Shown here in pieces: positions 45,369 through 54,598 of a stretch of 64,000 nucleotides of DNA. The notes beneath the pieces are model-generated. The model saw only the letters and a list, made by a program, of their open reading frames with translations. It searched no databases and was not told the DNA's origin. Every line of letters starts with the position of its first letter. Position 1 is the first letter of the stretch. A program made the translations under genes and the position numbers. The stretch is from Flavobacterium succinicans LMG 10402 (GTDB lineage: Bacteria; Bacteroidota; Bacteroidia; Flavobacteriales; Flavobacteriaceae): NCBI RefSeq assembly GCF_000611675.1, contig NZ_JATV01000006.1, positions 248,001 to 312,000 on the forward strand, read 5' to 3'.

Positions 45369-47591
45369 ATGACCGAATTAGAAATAGAAAAAGAAAACAA
45401 AGCCATCGCACAAGAATACAAAGAATTGTTGCGTATTAGCTACCAAACCTTAACGACAACAGATAAAAAACTGATTCGTTTAGCCTTTGACGTTGCCGTG
45501 GATGCCCACAAAGACCAAAGAAGAAAATCAGGTGAGGCTTATATTTTTCATCCTATAGCCGTGGCCAAAATTGTCGCTTCGGAAATTGGTTTAGGTGCTA
45601 CCTCTATAGCCGCCGCTTTGTTACATGATGTGGTTGAGGATACCCCCATGACGGTTCGCGAAATTGAACGCCTTTTTAATCCTAAAGTGGCGCAACTCGT
45701 TGAAGGACTAACCAAAATATCGTTGGTTCAAAAAGACTTAAACGCCTCTATTCAAGCCGAAAATTTTAGAAAAATGATTCTGACCTTGAACGATGATGTG
45801 CGTGTAATTTTGATAAAATTGGCCGATCGTTTGCACAATATGCAAACCATGGATTCGATGAGAGAGGATAAGCAGACTAAAATCGCTTCGGAAACCTTAT
45901 ATATTTATGCCCCACTTGCACACCGATTGGGATTATACAACATCAAAACCAAATTAGAAGATTTAGGGCTAAAATACACCGAACCAGATGTATACAATGA
46001 AATTGTTAGTAAAATAAAAGAAACCAAAGAAGAACAAGATGCGTATATCAAAGACATTTCAGATGTACTAAAAACTTCTTTGGACAAAGAAGGTATCCAA
46101 TACATCATAAAAGGAAGACCCAAATCAATATACTCCATCCGTCGGAAAATGAAAGCTCAAAATGTGCGTTTCGACGAAGTGTATGACAAATTTGCTTTGC
46201 GCATAGTATACAATGCAGAACCTCACGAAGAGAAATTTTTAGCTTGGAAAATCTATTCCATAGTTACAGACTTTTACAGACCAAGCCCTAGCCGATTGCG
46301 AGATTGGATTTCTTCGCCTAAATCTACTGGTTATGAAGCACTACATATTACCGTTATGGGACCAAAAGGACGATGGGTCGAGGTACAAGTCCGAAGTGAA
46401 CGCATGGACGAAATTGCCGAAAAAGGATATGCCGCACACTACAAATACAAAAATGGCGCTACCGAAGAAAGTGGCTTAGATGTATGGCTGAATCTATTAC
46501 GTGAAGCATTAGAAAACTCAGAAACCAACGCTGTTGATTTTGTGGAAGATTTCAAAATGAATTTATATTCAAAAGAAATCTTTGTGTTTACCCCGAAAGG
46601 CGATATCAAATCACTGCCCAAAGGTGCTACCTCATTAGATTTTGCTTTTAGCATCCATTCAGAAATAGGAATTAAAACCAGAGGAACTCGTGTAAACGGA
46701 AAACTAGTCCCTTTAAACCATGAACTCAAAAGTGGGGATCAAGTCGATGTGATTACCTCTCAATACCAAAAACCAACCGCCAACTGGCTCGATTATGTAA
46801 CCACCTCAAGAGCCAAAACTAAAATAAAAAATGTCTTAAACGAAAACACCAAAAAAATTGGCGAGGAAGGAAAAGAGATTCTTACTCGAAAACTGAAACA
46901 TTTGAAAATTAATTTGAGTGAATCAGTAACCAATGAGTTGGTGAATTTTTTCAAACTCAAAACCAGCTTGGATCTTTATTATAGAGTAGGAATTGGTGCT
47001 ATTGAAAATCAACAATTAAAAGACTTTGCGGCCAAAAAAAGCAACACCATTATCAATTTCTTTAAAAATAAAATAAAGAGAAATCAAAAAAACACGGCCG
47101 ATGCTGATATCAACAAACCAGAAATCAACAACAATTACGATTTATTGGTTTTTGGAACAGAACACGACAAATTGGATTATAAATTTGCTCCTTGTTGCAC
47201 CCCAATTCCAGGTGATGATGTTTTTGGTTTTGTCACTATCAACGAAGGAATAAAAGTACACAAAAAAGATTGTCCCAACGCCCTTGGAATGCAATCCAAC
47301 TATGCCTATAGAATCATGATCGCTAAATGGATTGACTCTTCTCAAGAAGAATTCAAAGCCTTACTGAACATTACCGGAATGGATGTTATGGGGCTCACCA
47401 ACCAACTCACTAAAGTAATTTCAAACAACATGCATGTTAACATTCAGAGCATTTCATTGAGTACTAATGCAGGATTATTTGAGGGTCAGATTGCCGTAAT
47501 TGTACAAAATAATACCATTCTGAAAAAACTAATCAATAACATCAAAAAAATTGATGGAATTGAGACTGTAACCCGAGTCTATAATACCTAA
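45369..47591 (+). CDS. spoT: Bifunctional (p)ppGpp synthetase/hydrolase, RelA/SpoT family
   Basis: 740 residues with the full Rel layout. HD hydrolase: HKDQRRKSGEAYIFHP near 52 and LLHDVVEDTPM near 84, with intact HDxxED. Synthetase: KGRPKSIYSIRRKM near 252 and STGYEALHITVMG near 320. Then TGS (FVFTPKGDIKSLPKGATSLDFAF near 400), a helical/zinc region (CCTPIPGDDVFGF near 610) and C-terminal ACT domain. Both activities look intact. It controls the stringent response. Confidence 0.96.
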   Translation: MTELEIEKENKAIAQEYKELLRISYQTLTTTDKKLIRLAFDVAVDAHKDQRRKSGEAYIFHPIAVAKIVASEIGLGATSIAAALLHDVVEDTPMTVREIERLFNPKVAQLVEGLTKISLVQKDLNASIQAENFRKMILTLNDDVRVILIKLADRLHNMQTMDSMREDKQTKIASETLYIYAPLAHRLGLYNIKTKLEDLGLKYTEPDVYNEIVSKIKETKEEQDAYIKDISDVLKTSLDKEGIQYIIKGRPKSIYSIRRKMKAQNVRFDEVYDKFALRIVYNAEPHEEKFLAWKIYSIVTDFYRPSPSRLRDWISSPKSTGYEALHITVMGPKGRWVEVQVRSERMDEIAEKGYAAHYKYKNGATEESGLDVWLNLLREALENSETNAVDFVEDFKMNLYSKEIFVFTPKGDIKSLPKGATSLDFAFSIHSEIGIKTRGTRVNGKLVPLNHELKSGDQVDVITSQYQKPTANWLDYVTTSRAKTKIKNVLNENTKKIGEEGKEILTRKLKHLKINLSESVTNELVNFFKLKTSLDLYYRVGIGAIENQQLKDFAAKKSNTIINFFKNKIKRNQKNTADADINKPEINNNYDLLVFGTEHDKLDYKFAPCCTPIPGDDVFGFVTINEGIKVHKKDCPNALGMQSNYAYRIMIAKWIDSSQEEFKALLNITGMDVMGLTNQLTKVISNNMHVNIQSISLSTNAGLFEGQIAVIVQNNTILKKLINNIKKIDGIETVTRVYNT

Positions 47592-47660
47592 AAGTGCTTT
47601 TAAGAAATAATTAATGCACAACTTTAAAACTAGGGCCTTTAATCTTTAAACAAAATAATT

Positions 47661-47668
47661 TATCTTTG
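47661..47668 (+). promoter_or_regulatory. Candidate -7 box (TATCTTTG) of fur-like gene
   Basis: TATCTTTG ends 6 bases before the ATG at 47675. If used, transcription would start about 0-3 bases before the ATG, a leaderless or nearly leaderless mRNA. Confidence 0.5.
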
Positions 47669-47674
47669 CCAGAT

Positions 47675-48133
47675 ATGACACTCATCTCTACAGAAAACAA
47701 TAAAAATCAAGAAATTGTAAAAAATGTTTTTACAATGTATCTCGAAAATAAAGGACATAGAAAAACACCTGAACGCTATGCTATCCTACAAGAAATTTAC
47801 GATAGTGAAGAACATTTTGATATCGAAAATTTGTATATCAAGATGAAAAACAAAAACTATCGTGTGAGCAGGGCTACCTTATACAACACCATAGAGTTAT
47901 TGTTAGATTGTGCATTAGTTCGAAAACATCAATTTGGACAAAATCAGGCGCATTACGAAAAATCATATTTCGACAAACAACACGATCACATCATCATGAC
48001 CGATACTGGTGAAGTCATAGAGTTTTGTGATCCAAGAATTCAAACGATCAAAAAAACAATCGAAGAGATTTTTGATATCGAAATTACCAATCACTCACTG
48101 TATTTATACGGTAACAAAAAGAAAACAGAATAA
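47675..48133 (+). CDS. Fur-family transcriptional regulator
   Basis: Start placed at ATG 47675, since the TTG at 47666 overlaps the promoter box; 152 residues. N-terminal winged helix ([17 protein letters not shown] near 28, [16 protein letters not shown] near 70) and dimer domain with metal ligands in [22 protein letters not shown] near 110. Metal-dependent repressor; iron is the usual signal but Zur or PerR types cannot be excluded. No CxxC site in the C-terminus is seen. Confidence 0.9.
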   Translation: MTLISTENNKNQEIVKNVFTMYLENKGHRKTPERYAILQEIYDSEEHFDIENLYIKMKNKNYRVSRATLYNTIELLLDCALVRKHQFGQNQAHYEKSYFDKQHDHIIMTDTGEVIEFCDPRIQTIKKTIEEIFDIEITNHSLYLYGNKKKTE

Positions 48134-48155
48134 TTTTTTATAGACTAAAGAAGAC

Positions 48156-48177
48156 TGGACAACTCAACCGTTGTCCA
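48156..48177 (+). terminator. Hairpin after the fur-like gene
   Basis: Stem tggacaac (48156-48163) with gttgtcca (48170-48177), then a T-rich stretch with interruptions. A weak terminator or a leader structure of purA, 33 bases before the purA ATG. Confidence 0.45.
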
Positions 48178-48210
48178 ATTCTATTTATTTAACAACAAAC
48201 AATACAGATA

Positions 48211-49482
48211 ATGACCGTAGATTTATTATTAGGATTACAATGGGGAGATGAAGGAAAAGGGAAAATTGTAGACGTACTTACCTCTAATTATGATATCATT
48301 GCCCGTTTTCAAGGAGGACCAAATGCAGGACACACCTTGGAATTTGATGGTATCAAACATGTTTTAAGAACAATTCCTTCTGGTATTTTTCATAAAAACT
48401 CTATTAACATTATTGGTAATGGTGTAGTAATTGATCCTGTAGTATTTCAAAAAGAAATCGAAGGTTTACAAAAATTTGATTTAGACATCAAAAGCAAGCT
48501 AATCATTTCTAGAAAAGCGCATTTGATACTACCTACCCATCGTTTGCTTGATGCTGCTTCTGAAGCGGCCAAAGGAAAAGCAAAAATTGGTTCTACTTTA
48601 AAAGGAATTGGCCCAACATACATGGACAAAACAGGTAGAAACGGACTACGTGTTGGTGACATCGAATTAGAAGATTTTGCAGATCGTTACAGAGCTTTGG
48701 CTGACAAACACGAAGAAATGATCAAATTCTACGATGTAGCCATTCAATATAATTTAGCCGAAATGGAAGCTGAATTTTTTGAAGCTATTACTGAATTAAA
48801 AAAACTAGATTTTATTGATAGTGAAGAATATTTACACCAAGCTCAAAAAGCAGGAAAATCTATTTTGTGCGAAGGTGCTCAAGGTTCTTTATTAGATGTT
48901 GATTTTGGAACCTATCCATTTGTAACTTCATCTAATACTACAGCTGCTGGAGCTTGTACTGGTTTAGGTATTGCACCAAACAAAATCAAAGAAGTATACG
49001 GAATTTTCAAAGCGTATGTAACACGTGTAGGAAGTGGCCCTTTTCCAACAGAATTATTTGACGAAGTAGGTGCAACAATGGCCAAAATTGGAAATGAATT
49101 TGGATCGGTAACCGGAAGACAAAGACGTTGTGGTTGGTTGGATTTAGTAGCCTTGAAATATGCCGTTCAAGTAAACGGAGTAACCCAATTGATGATGATG
49201 AAAGGCGATGTGCTTTCTGGCTTTGAAACCTTAAAAGTATGTACCGCTTACCAATATAAAGGTCAAGAAATTGCTCATTTCCCATACAACATCGAACCAG
49301 AAAATGTAACGCCTATTTACCAAGAATTCAAAGGATGGGCACAAGATTTGACTGGAATGACTACTTATGAGGAATTACCAAAAGAATTGAAAGAATACAT
49401 TGAATTTATAGAAAAAGAGGTTGAAGTGCCTATAAAAATAGTTTCTGTTGGACCAGACAGAAAGCAAACTATTTTAAAATAA
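48211..49482 (+). CDS. purA: Adenylosuccinate synthetase
   Basis: 423 residues. QWGDEGKGKIVDVL near 10 (GTP loop), RFQGGPNAGHTL near 30, IGSTLKGIGPTYMDK near 128, GAQGSLLDVDFGTYPFVTSSN near 218 and TGRQRRCGWLDLVAL near 295. It couples IMP and aspartate with GTP in AMP synthesis. Followed by a strong terminator. Confidence 0.97.
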   Translation: MTVDLLLGLQWGDEGKGKIVDVLTSNYDIIARFQGGPNAGHTLEFDGIKHVLRTIPSGIFHKNSINIIGNGVVIDPVVFQKEIEGLQKFDLDIKSKLIISRKAHLILPTHRLLDAASEAAKGKAKIGSTLKGIGPTYMDKTGRNGLRVGDIELEDFADRYRALADKHEEMIKFYDVAIQYNLAEMEAEFFEAITELKKLDFIDSEEYLHQAQKAGKSILCEGAQGSLLDVDFGTYPFVTSSNTTAAGACTGLGIAPNKIKEVYGIFKAYVTRVGSGPFPTELFDEVGATMAKIGNEFGSVTGRQRRCGWLDLVALKYAVQVNGVTQLMMMKGDVLSGFETLKVCTAYQYKGQEIAHFPYNIEPENVTPIYQEFKGWAQDLTGMTTYEELPKELKEYIEFIEKEVEVPIKIVSVGPDRKQTILK

Positions 49483-49490
49483 AAACACCT

Positions 49491-49520
49491 AACGCTCTGA
49501 GATTTCAGAGCGTTTTTTTT
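49491..49520 (+). terminator. Terminator of purA
   Basis: Stem aacgctctga (49491-49500) with tcagagcgtt (49505-49514), then T-run to 49520. Confidence 0.9.
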
Positions 49521-49545
49521 GTCAACACAAAAACATCTAAAAGAA

Positions 49546-50166
49546 ATGAACAATCCTAAATACCAAATCAAGAAAACTGAACTGCTATCAGATAACTGGT
49601 ATGTTTTGAACAAAGTAACCGTTGCCTATCAAAAGAAAGACAAGACTTGGGATACTCAAAAACGAGAGGTGTATGATCGAGGTAATGGGGCTGTTATTTT
49701 ATTATACAATACACACAAAGCAACGGTTATTTTAACCCGCCAATTTCGATTGCCTACTTACCTGAATGGTAATGCATCAGGCTTACTTATTGAGGCTTGC
49801 GCAGGAGTTTTAGATGATGAAAATCCAGAAGCTTGCATTATTCGCGAAATTGAGGAAGAAACTGGTTATCGCCTTTCTAGCGTAAAAAAAATATTCGAAT
49901 CCTATATGTCTCCGGGAGCCGTTACAGAAATACTATATTTTTTTGTGGGAGAATATGATGCTTCCATGAAAGTAAGCGAGGGCGGCGGATTGGATCAGGA
50001 ACATGAAGAAATTGAGGTGATTGAAATTCCATTTGATCAAGCGTATCTGATGATTGAAACTGGCGAAATTAAAGATGCCAAAACAATTATGCTCTTGCAA
50101 TACGCCAAAATCAATTGCTTAATTCCCAACGCAACGAGATTAGCCAATGACTGTAGTCCAGAATAA
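49546..50166 (+). CDS. NUDIX hydrolase, NudK-like
   Basis: Start at ATG 49546; the open frame to 49519 runs from within the terminator T-run and is discarded. 206 residues. The Nudix box [22 protein letters not shown] (read in parts; GxxxxxE...REIEEETG) is intact near residue 88, and [18 protein letters not shown] near 120 matches GDP-mannose/ADP-ribose type hydrolases. It cleaves nucleoside diphosphate sugars; GDP-mannose is the best guess. Confidence 0.88.
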   Translation: MNNPKYQIKKTELLSDNWYVLNKVTVAYQKKDKTWDTQKREVYDRGNGAVILLYNTHKATVILTRQFRLPTYLNGNASGLLIEACAGVLDDENPEACIIREIEEETGYRLSSVKKIFESYMSPGAVTEILYFFVGEYDASMKVSEGGGLDQEHEEIEVIEIPFDQAYLMIETGEIKDAKTIMLLQYAKINCLIPNATRLANDCSPE

Positions 50167-50351
50167 TCGTGAGCCCTTATTTTTATTTTATTTGAATTTC
50201 TATCCAAAAGTTAATTATTAGCAGTAATTAAATAAAAAACAAAGTGTTACTCGTTCAAACACATATACAACAACTATAACTCATGATAAAAAGGCTATGT
50301 TAAACTAAAATTAAGAATGTCGAAAACCATTATTTTAGACCGAAAATAGCT

Positions 50352-50359
50352 TATTTTTG
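50352..50359 (+). promoter_or_regulatory. Candidate -7 box (TATTTTTG) of the SDR gene
   Basis: TATTTTTG fits TAnnTTTG and ends 40 bases before the ATG at 50400. The 233-base spacer shows no other element I can name. Confidence 0.35.
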
Positions 50360-50399
50360 ATAGACTGATCTTTTGTTTTAGCTAAAATTAAATTATATC

Positions 50400-51116
50400 A
50401 TGACGGATTTAAAAAATAAAAATGCCCTCATTACTGGGGCTGGAAAAGGAATAGGTAAAGCGATAGCGATAGCCTTGGCCAAAGAAGGTGTTAATGTAGT
50501 ATTGATGGCCAGAACACAAACAGAGATAGATGAAGTTGCGAAAGAAATCAGCGCATTTGGCGTTAAATCCCTTGCATTGACGGCTGATGTCGCGGATATG
50601 CATTCGGTTAATTTGGCTGTTGAAAAAGCGTTAAGCACGTTTAAAACTATCGATATTTTGATTAATAATGCTGGAATTGCTGCTTTTGGCAAATTTTTAG
50701 AATTAGAACCCTCAGAATGGGAGCGTATTATTCAAGTGAATTTGATGGGCGTGTATTACGTGACCCGTGCTATTTTGCCCAACATGATCGAAAGACAAAC
50801 GGGTGATATTATCAACATTTCATCTACAGCAGGGTTAAACGGTAATGCGTTGACCAGTGCATACAGTGCCTCAAAATTTGGGCTTTTAGGCTTGACCGAT
50901 TCATTGATGCAAGAAATGCGCAAGCACAATATTAGAGTGAGCGCTTTGACACCAAGTACTGTGGCGACAGACATGGCCAAAGAACTGAACCTTACTGACG
51001 GTAATCCAGATAAAGTAATGCAAGCTGAAGACATTGCCGAATTGTTGGTGGCACAACTTCAATTAAACCGTCGTGTTTTTATCAAAAACAGCAGTATCTG
51101 GTCCACTAATCCTTAA
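50400..51116 (+). CDS. Short-chain dehydrogenase/reductase, FabG-like
   Basis: 238 residues, classical SDR. NAD(P) loop [12 protein letters not shown] near 14, NNAG near 90, catalytic Ser in INISSTAG near 140 and Y-x-x-x-K in YSASKFG near 155. The basic residue after the first strand (MARTQ) favours NADP. The substrate cannot be inferred; 3-ketoacyl-ACP or a ketone are the options. 11 bases before the next gene, so an operon. Confidence 0.9.
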   Translation: MTDLKNKNALITGAGKGIGKAIAIALAKEGVNVVLMARTQTEIDEVAKEISAFGVKSLALTADVADMHSVNLAVEKALSTFKTIDILINNAGIAAFGKFLELEPSEWERIIQVNLMGVYYVTRAILPNMIERQTGDIINISSTAGLNGNALTSAYSASKFGLLGLTDSLMQEMRKHNIRVSALTPSTVATDMAKELNLTDGNPDKVMQAEDIAELLVAQLQLNRRVFIKNSSIWSTNP

Positions 51117-51127
51117 AATTATTAGCG

Positions 51128-51637
51128 ATGAAAAAACATATAGGACAATTAATTTCAATTGAATTTGAAGATTTAAAAGAAATTTTTACTGGCTTTTTAA
51201 TCGATTATTCCGAAGAATGGATTTTATTACGTAAAAATCCTGTTGATTTTATTCTGGATGGGTTTATACTTCTTAAACACAAAAAAGTAAAAACCATACA
51301 CCGAGATGAAGAACATGAATTTACCGAAAAAGTAATCCGATTAAAAGGGGAGAAAACTACGACTGACAAAATCATTCCAATTCAAGATTTAGCCTCGATT
51401 GTCGCTTTTTTGGATGAAAATTATGGTGTTTTTCAGATTGCCAAAAAATCAACACGCTCCGCATATTTAGGAAAACTCATTGCCCTTAGCAAAGACGAAC
51501 TGATCCTTGATTTCTTGGACACCCAAGGAGAATTTGGTGGTGAATTGAGTTTTAAACCTGAAAAGATAAGAACTATAGAATTTGACACCGACTATATTAA
51601 TTCTATCCAGTTAGTGATTCCTGATGAAGAAAATTAA
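51128..51637 (+). CDS. Conserved hypothetical cytoplasmic protein
   Basis: 169 residues, no signal or membrane segment. Two halves look alike in form: each opens with a glycine-containing strand (GQLISIEFEDLKEIFTGFLID near 5; AYLGKLIALSKDELILDFLD near 112), as in small beta-barrel (SH3/Sm-like) folds. I do not recognise a family. Downstream partner of the SDR gene and followed by a strong terminator. Confidence 0.75.
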   Translation: MKKHIGQLISIEFEDLKEIFTGFLIDYSEEWILLRKNPVDFILDGFILLKHKKVKTIHRDEEHEFTEKVIRLKGEKTTTDKIIPIQDLASIVAFLDENYGVFQIAKKSTRSAYLGKLIALSKDELILDFLDTQGEFGGELSFKPEKIRTIEFDTDYINSIQLVIPDEEN

Positions 51638-51648
51638 AACCATAAAGC

Positions 51649-51678
51649 AGAAAAGCCCTTTGAAACAAGGGCTTTTCT
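51649..51678. terminator. Bidirectional terminator between converging genes
   Basis: Perfect 12-bp stem agaaaagccctt (51649-51660) with aagggcttttct (51667-51678). T-rich on both outer sides. Confidence 0.85.
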
Positions 51679-51710
51679 ATTTTAATTGAAATAAATTATA
51701 GTACGAACAG

Positions 51711-53030
51711 TTAGTTAATAAACTCCATTCGAACACTTCCGTCTTCGTCAATTCGAGTCAATTGAATTTCGTGTAACGTATTCACCAATGCAGGATCCCA
51801 AGGTGTTTTTACTTTTACATAGTTTTCGGTAAAACCGTGAATGTATCCCTCTTTATTCTCACTTTCGAATAAAACAGTTCGGCTAGTACCCAATTGACTT
51901 TCATAAAACGCACGACGTTTTTTTACCGATAGCCCTCGCAACATTTTACTTCGCTTCGCCCGAACGTTATTGGGAACTACACCATCCATAGCAATAGCTT
52001 CAGTATTGTCTCGCTCAGAATAGGTAAAAACGTGTAAATAAGAAATATCTAAATCATTCAAAAAATGATAGGTTTCTAGGAAGTGCTCATCGGTTTCTCC
52101 CGGAAATCCAACGATAACGTCCACACCAATACAAGCGTGTGGCATTACTTGACGAATATTGGCTACTCTATCGGTATATACTTCACGAAGGTAACGACGT
52201 TTCATTAACTTTAAAATATCGTTACTCCCGGATTGCAAAGGAATATGAAAATGAGGAACAAAGGTTCGGCTTTTGGAAACAAAATCAATCGTTTCGTTTT
52301 TCAACAAATTGGGTTCGATAGACGAAATACGAAGACGTTCAATTCCCTCCACTTCGTCAAGTGCTTTTACCAAATCAAGGAAGGTGTGTTCGTGTTTTTT
52401 GTTCCCAAACTCTCCTTTTCCGTAATCGCCAATATTTACACCTGTCAGCACTATTTCTTTAATCCCTTGTTGTGAAATTTCGGAAGCATTTTTTAATACA
52501 TTTTCTAAAGCATCACTTCTAGAAATTCCTCTCGCAAGCGGAATGGTACAATAGGTACATTTGTAATCGCAACCGTCTTGCACTTTAAGAAAAGCACGCG
52601 TTCTATCACCAATTGAATAACTGCCTACATAAAAATCGGCTTCGGCAATTTCGCACGAATGCACTTGACCAAAATCGTTTTTGGACAAATCGTTGATGTA
52701 ATCGTTTAGTTTGAATTTTTCTGTGGCACCCAGAACCAAATCTACGCCATCCACATCGGCGAGTTCTTCAGGCTTTAATTGTGCATAACAACCAACGGCG
52801 GCCACGAAAGCTTTGTCGTTCAGCTTCATCGCTTTGCGCACGACTTGCTTGAATTGTTTGTCTGCATTTTCTGTAACCGAGCAAGTATTTATCACATACA
52901 TATCGGCTACTTCTTCAAAATCCACTCTTTCAAAGCCTTCTTCTTGAAGATTTCTCGCTATGGTTGACGTTTCTGAAAAGTTCAATTTACAACCCAGCGT
53001 ATAGAAGGCCACACGTTTTTTATTTTCCAT
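51711..53030 (-). CDS. mtaB: tRNA t6A37 methylthiotransferase
   Basis: Start at ATG 53030 (MENKKRVAFYTLGC); 439 residues. N-terminal UPF0004 cysteines: GCKLNFSE, INTCSVTE, VGCYAQ. Radical-SAM core with DGCDYKCTYCTIPLARG near 153, plus a C-terminal TRAM domain (ENKEGYIHGFTENYVKVKT). MtaB adds the 2-methylthio group to t6A in tRNA. The GCKLN form and total length favour MtaB over MiaB, which also exists in this phylum. Confidence 0.9.
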   Translation of the reverse strand: MENKKRVAFYTLGCKLNFSETSTIARNLQEEGFERVDFEEVADMYVINTCSVTENADKQFKQVVRKAMKLNDKAFVAAVGCYAQLKPEELADVDGVDLVLGATEKFKLNDYINDLSKNDFGQVHSCEIAEADFYVGSYSIGDRTRAFLKVQDGCDYKCTYCTIPLARGISRSDALENVLKNASEISQQGIKEIVLTGVNIGDYGKGEFGNKKHEHTFLDLVKALDEVEGIERLRISSIEPNLLKNETIDFVSKSRTFVPHFHIPLQSGSNDILKLMKRRYLREVYTDRVANIRQVMPHACIGVDVIVGFPGETDEHFLETYHFLNDLDISYLHVFTYSERDNTEAIAMDGVVPNNVRAKRSKMLRGLSVKKRRAFYESQLGTSRTVLFESENKEGYIHGFTENYVKVKTPWDPALVNTLHEIQLTRIDEDGSVRMEFIN

Positions 53031-53074
53031 AAGATAGCTCAATTAATGAAATCGTTGTCAAAAAATTGAGGGTG

Positions 53075-53082
53075 CAAATTTA
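53075..53082 (-). promoter_or_regulatory. Candidate -7 box (TAAATTTG) of mtaB
   Basis: TAAATTTG on the minus strand, 44 bases before the ATG. Confidence 0.4.
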
Positions 53083-53139
53083 CATATAAATTCTAAGAAT
53101 TAAAAATGAAGCAGTTAGATAATTTAAACACTAAAGCCT

Positions 53140-53188
53140 AAAAAAACCGCTTATTTTCATTTATTGCAATGAAAATAAGCGGTTTTTT
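53140..53188 (-). terminator. Terminator of the HAD phosphatase gene
   Basis: A long stem: aaccgcttattttcat (to 53160) with atgaaaataagcggtt (from 53169), outer A-run and T-run. Also separates it from mtaB. Confidence 0.9.
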
Positions 53189-53217
53189 TAAATCTTAATA
53201 AAAGAGAAGCCTTTATC

Positions 53218-54009
53218 CTAACCTAAAATAAAGCGTTCGATAACCTCAGCCACGCCATGATCATTATTTGAAGCTACAATAACATCTCCAAAACCTCTCA
53301 GTTCGGGAGTTACATTGTCTACCCAAACGCCTAATCCCGCATATTGAATCATGGTCAAATCGTTTCCTGCATTGCCTACTGCAATAATTTCGCTTTGTTC
53401 AATACCTAATCTTTTGGCTAAAAATTGAATACTTGCTGCTTTATCGATGCCATTAGGTGCAACTTCCAAAAAGAAAGGTTTCGACATTGACACACTTAAA
53501 TCTGGCATTGCTTGTTTCAAATCGCTTTCTACCATTTTCAAATAAGAAGGGTCTTCAAGTAAAATACATTTTACTGCATTAGAAGTCACAGCCGCTTTAA
53601 AATCAGGGACCAGTTCATGCGGCATACCCGTTATGCTTCGTTCAACCTCAATAAATTCAGAGTGGGTTTCGCTTACAATCGTATTATTAATATACGTAAT
53701 GATATGCGTTTTCGCCTTCAGACTATAATCATGTAGTTCGTGAATTTGCTCCTTGGTCAGCGATTGTTCAAAAATTACCGTATCGTCTTTTAAATCGGTA
53801 ACTACGGCACCATTAAAGGAAATCATATAATTATTCTGCAAATCATTCGCAAAATGTGTCATCGCTGGTGTTGGCCTTCCTGATGCCAAAACCACTTCAA
53901 CACCCTTTTCTTGTGCCATAGCAATCATGGCTCGATTCTCTTTAGAAATGGTATGATCGTCTGTCAACAACGTGTCATCCATATCTAAAACTAACATTTT
54001 GTATTTCAT
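53218..54009 (-). CDS. HAD-superfamily phosphatase, Cof/YidA type
   Basis: 263 residues. Motif I LDMDDTLLTD at residues 8-17, motif II VVLASGRPTPAM near 38, the C2B cap in between, then the conserved Lys and motif IV VGNAGNDLTMI near 215. It removes phosphate from small molecules, typically sugar phosphates or FMN. Starts 17 bases after the stop of the DUF2007 gene, so one operon. Confidence 0.92.
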   Translation of the reverse strand: MKYKMLVLDMDDTLLTDDHTISKENRAMIAMAQEKGVEVVLASGRPTPAMTHFANDLQNNYMISFNGAVVTDLKDDTVIFEQSLTKEQIHELHDYSLKAKTHIITYINNTIVSETHSEFIEVERSITGMPHELVPDFKAAVTSNAVKCILLEDPSYLKMVESDLKQAMPDLSVSMSKPFFLEVAPNGIDKAASIQFLAKRLGIEQSEIIAVGNAGNDLTMIQYAGLGVWVDNVTPELRGFGDVIVASNNDHGVAEVIERFILG

Positions 54010-54025
54010 AACTTATGGAAACAAT

Positions 54026-54244
54026 TTAAATACTCATTCTAAAATCCTCGATAACTGGATTCGCCTTCGCAAAATCTGTTTCTTGAATAAAAATTTCAAT
54101 GGCCAAATCCGAACCACCAAATCCACCCAAACGAGCCGATTGAATATTGTCTTTTTTTACGGTTTCGATTCCCGCTGTTTCTAATTTTTCTTGTAAGGCT
54201 AGTGCTAATATTTCACTGCCTGAAAACACTTTCATTAATCCCAT
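54026..54244 (-). CDS. DUF2007-domain protein
   Basis: 72 residues of the small DUF2007 (putative signal-transducing) type: MKVFSGSEILALALQEKLETAGI, then GGFGGSDLAIEIFIQETDFAKA. An alternative start is Met4 at 54235. These proteins are of unknown role; the ferredoxin-like shape recalls PII-type proteins. First gene of a short operon with the phosphatase. Confidence 0.85.
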   Translation of the reverse strand: MGLMKVFSGSEILALALQEKLETAGIETVKKDNIQSARLGGFGGSDLAIEIFIQETDFAKANPVIEDFRMSI

Positions 54245-54296
54245 ACTGTTTTATGTTTGTTGTTGAGGGTTGGTGGTTAACTGTTTGTGGTTTATG

Positions 54297-54338
54297 GTTT
54301 GTTGTTAGTAGTTTGTTGTTAGTAGTTTGTTGTTGAGG
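54297..54338. repeat. 14-bp tandem repeat GTTTGTTGTTAGTA, three copies
   Basis: Units at 54297-54310, 54311-54324 and a changed third at 54325-54338, in a stretch of strong G/T bias (about 54245-54355). No gene; the 354-base gap between the DUF2007 and helicase-like genes holds this and the inverted repeat at 54380-54554. Confidence 0.8.
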
Positions 54339-54379
54339 GGTTGTTGTTGAGTTCAAATTTAAGCGCAAAGGTTCTATTC

Positions 54380-54554
54380 CAATGTCATTAAGTTAAGAGA
54401 TTTTAGATTGTAGAGTAACGATTCTTGATTTTAGATTTTGGAGCAAGTGAGTGAAAATTATATAATTTTCAGCATCTTATACATCAGCTATCAAAAATTG
54501 TTACTCAAAAATCAGTAATCAAATTATTGATTATTCCTTAACTTAATGACATTG
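54380..54554. repeat. MITE-like element with 18-bp terminal inverted repeats
   Basis: Arms caatgtcattaagttaag (54380-54397) and its complement (54537-54554) enclose a 139-base AT-rich middle with AGATTTTAGATT-type words. GTTCTATT stands beside both ends (54371 and 54557). No open frame. A small non-autonomous mobile element is plausible. Confidence 0.5.
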
Positions 54555-54598
54555 GGTTCTATTCTGAGGTCTGCTTTCTTAAATCTCACGTCTAAAAT

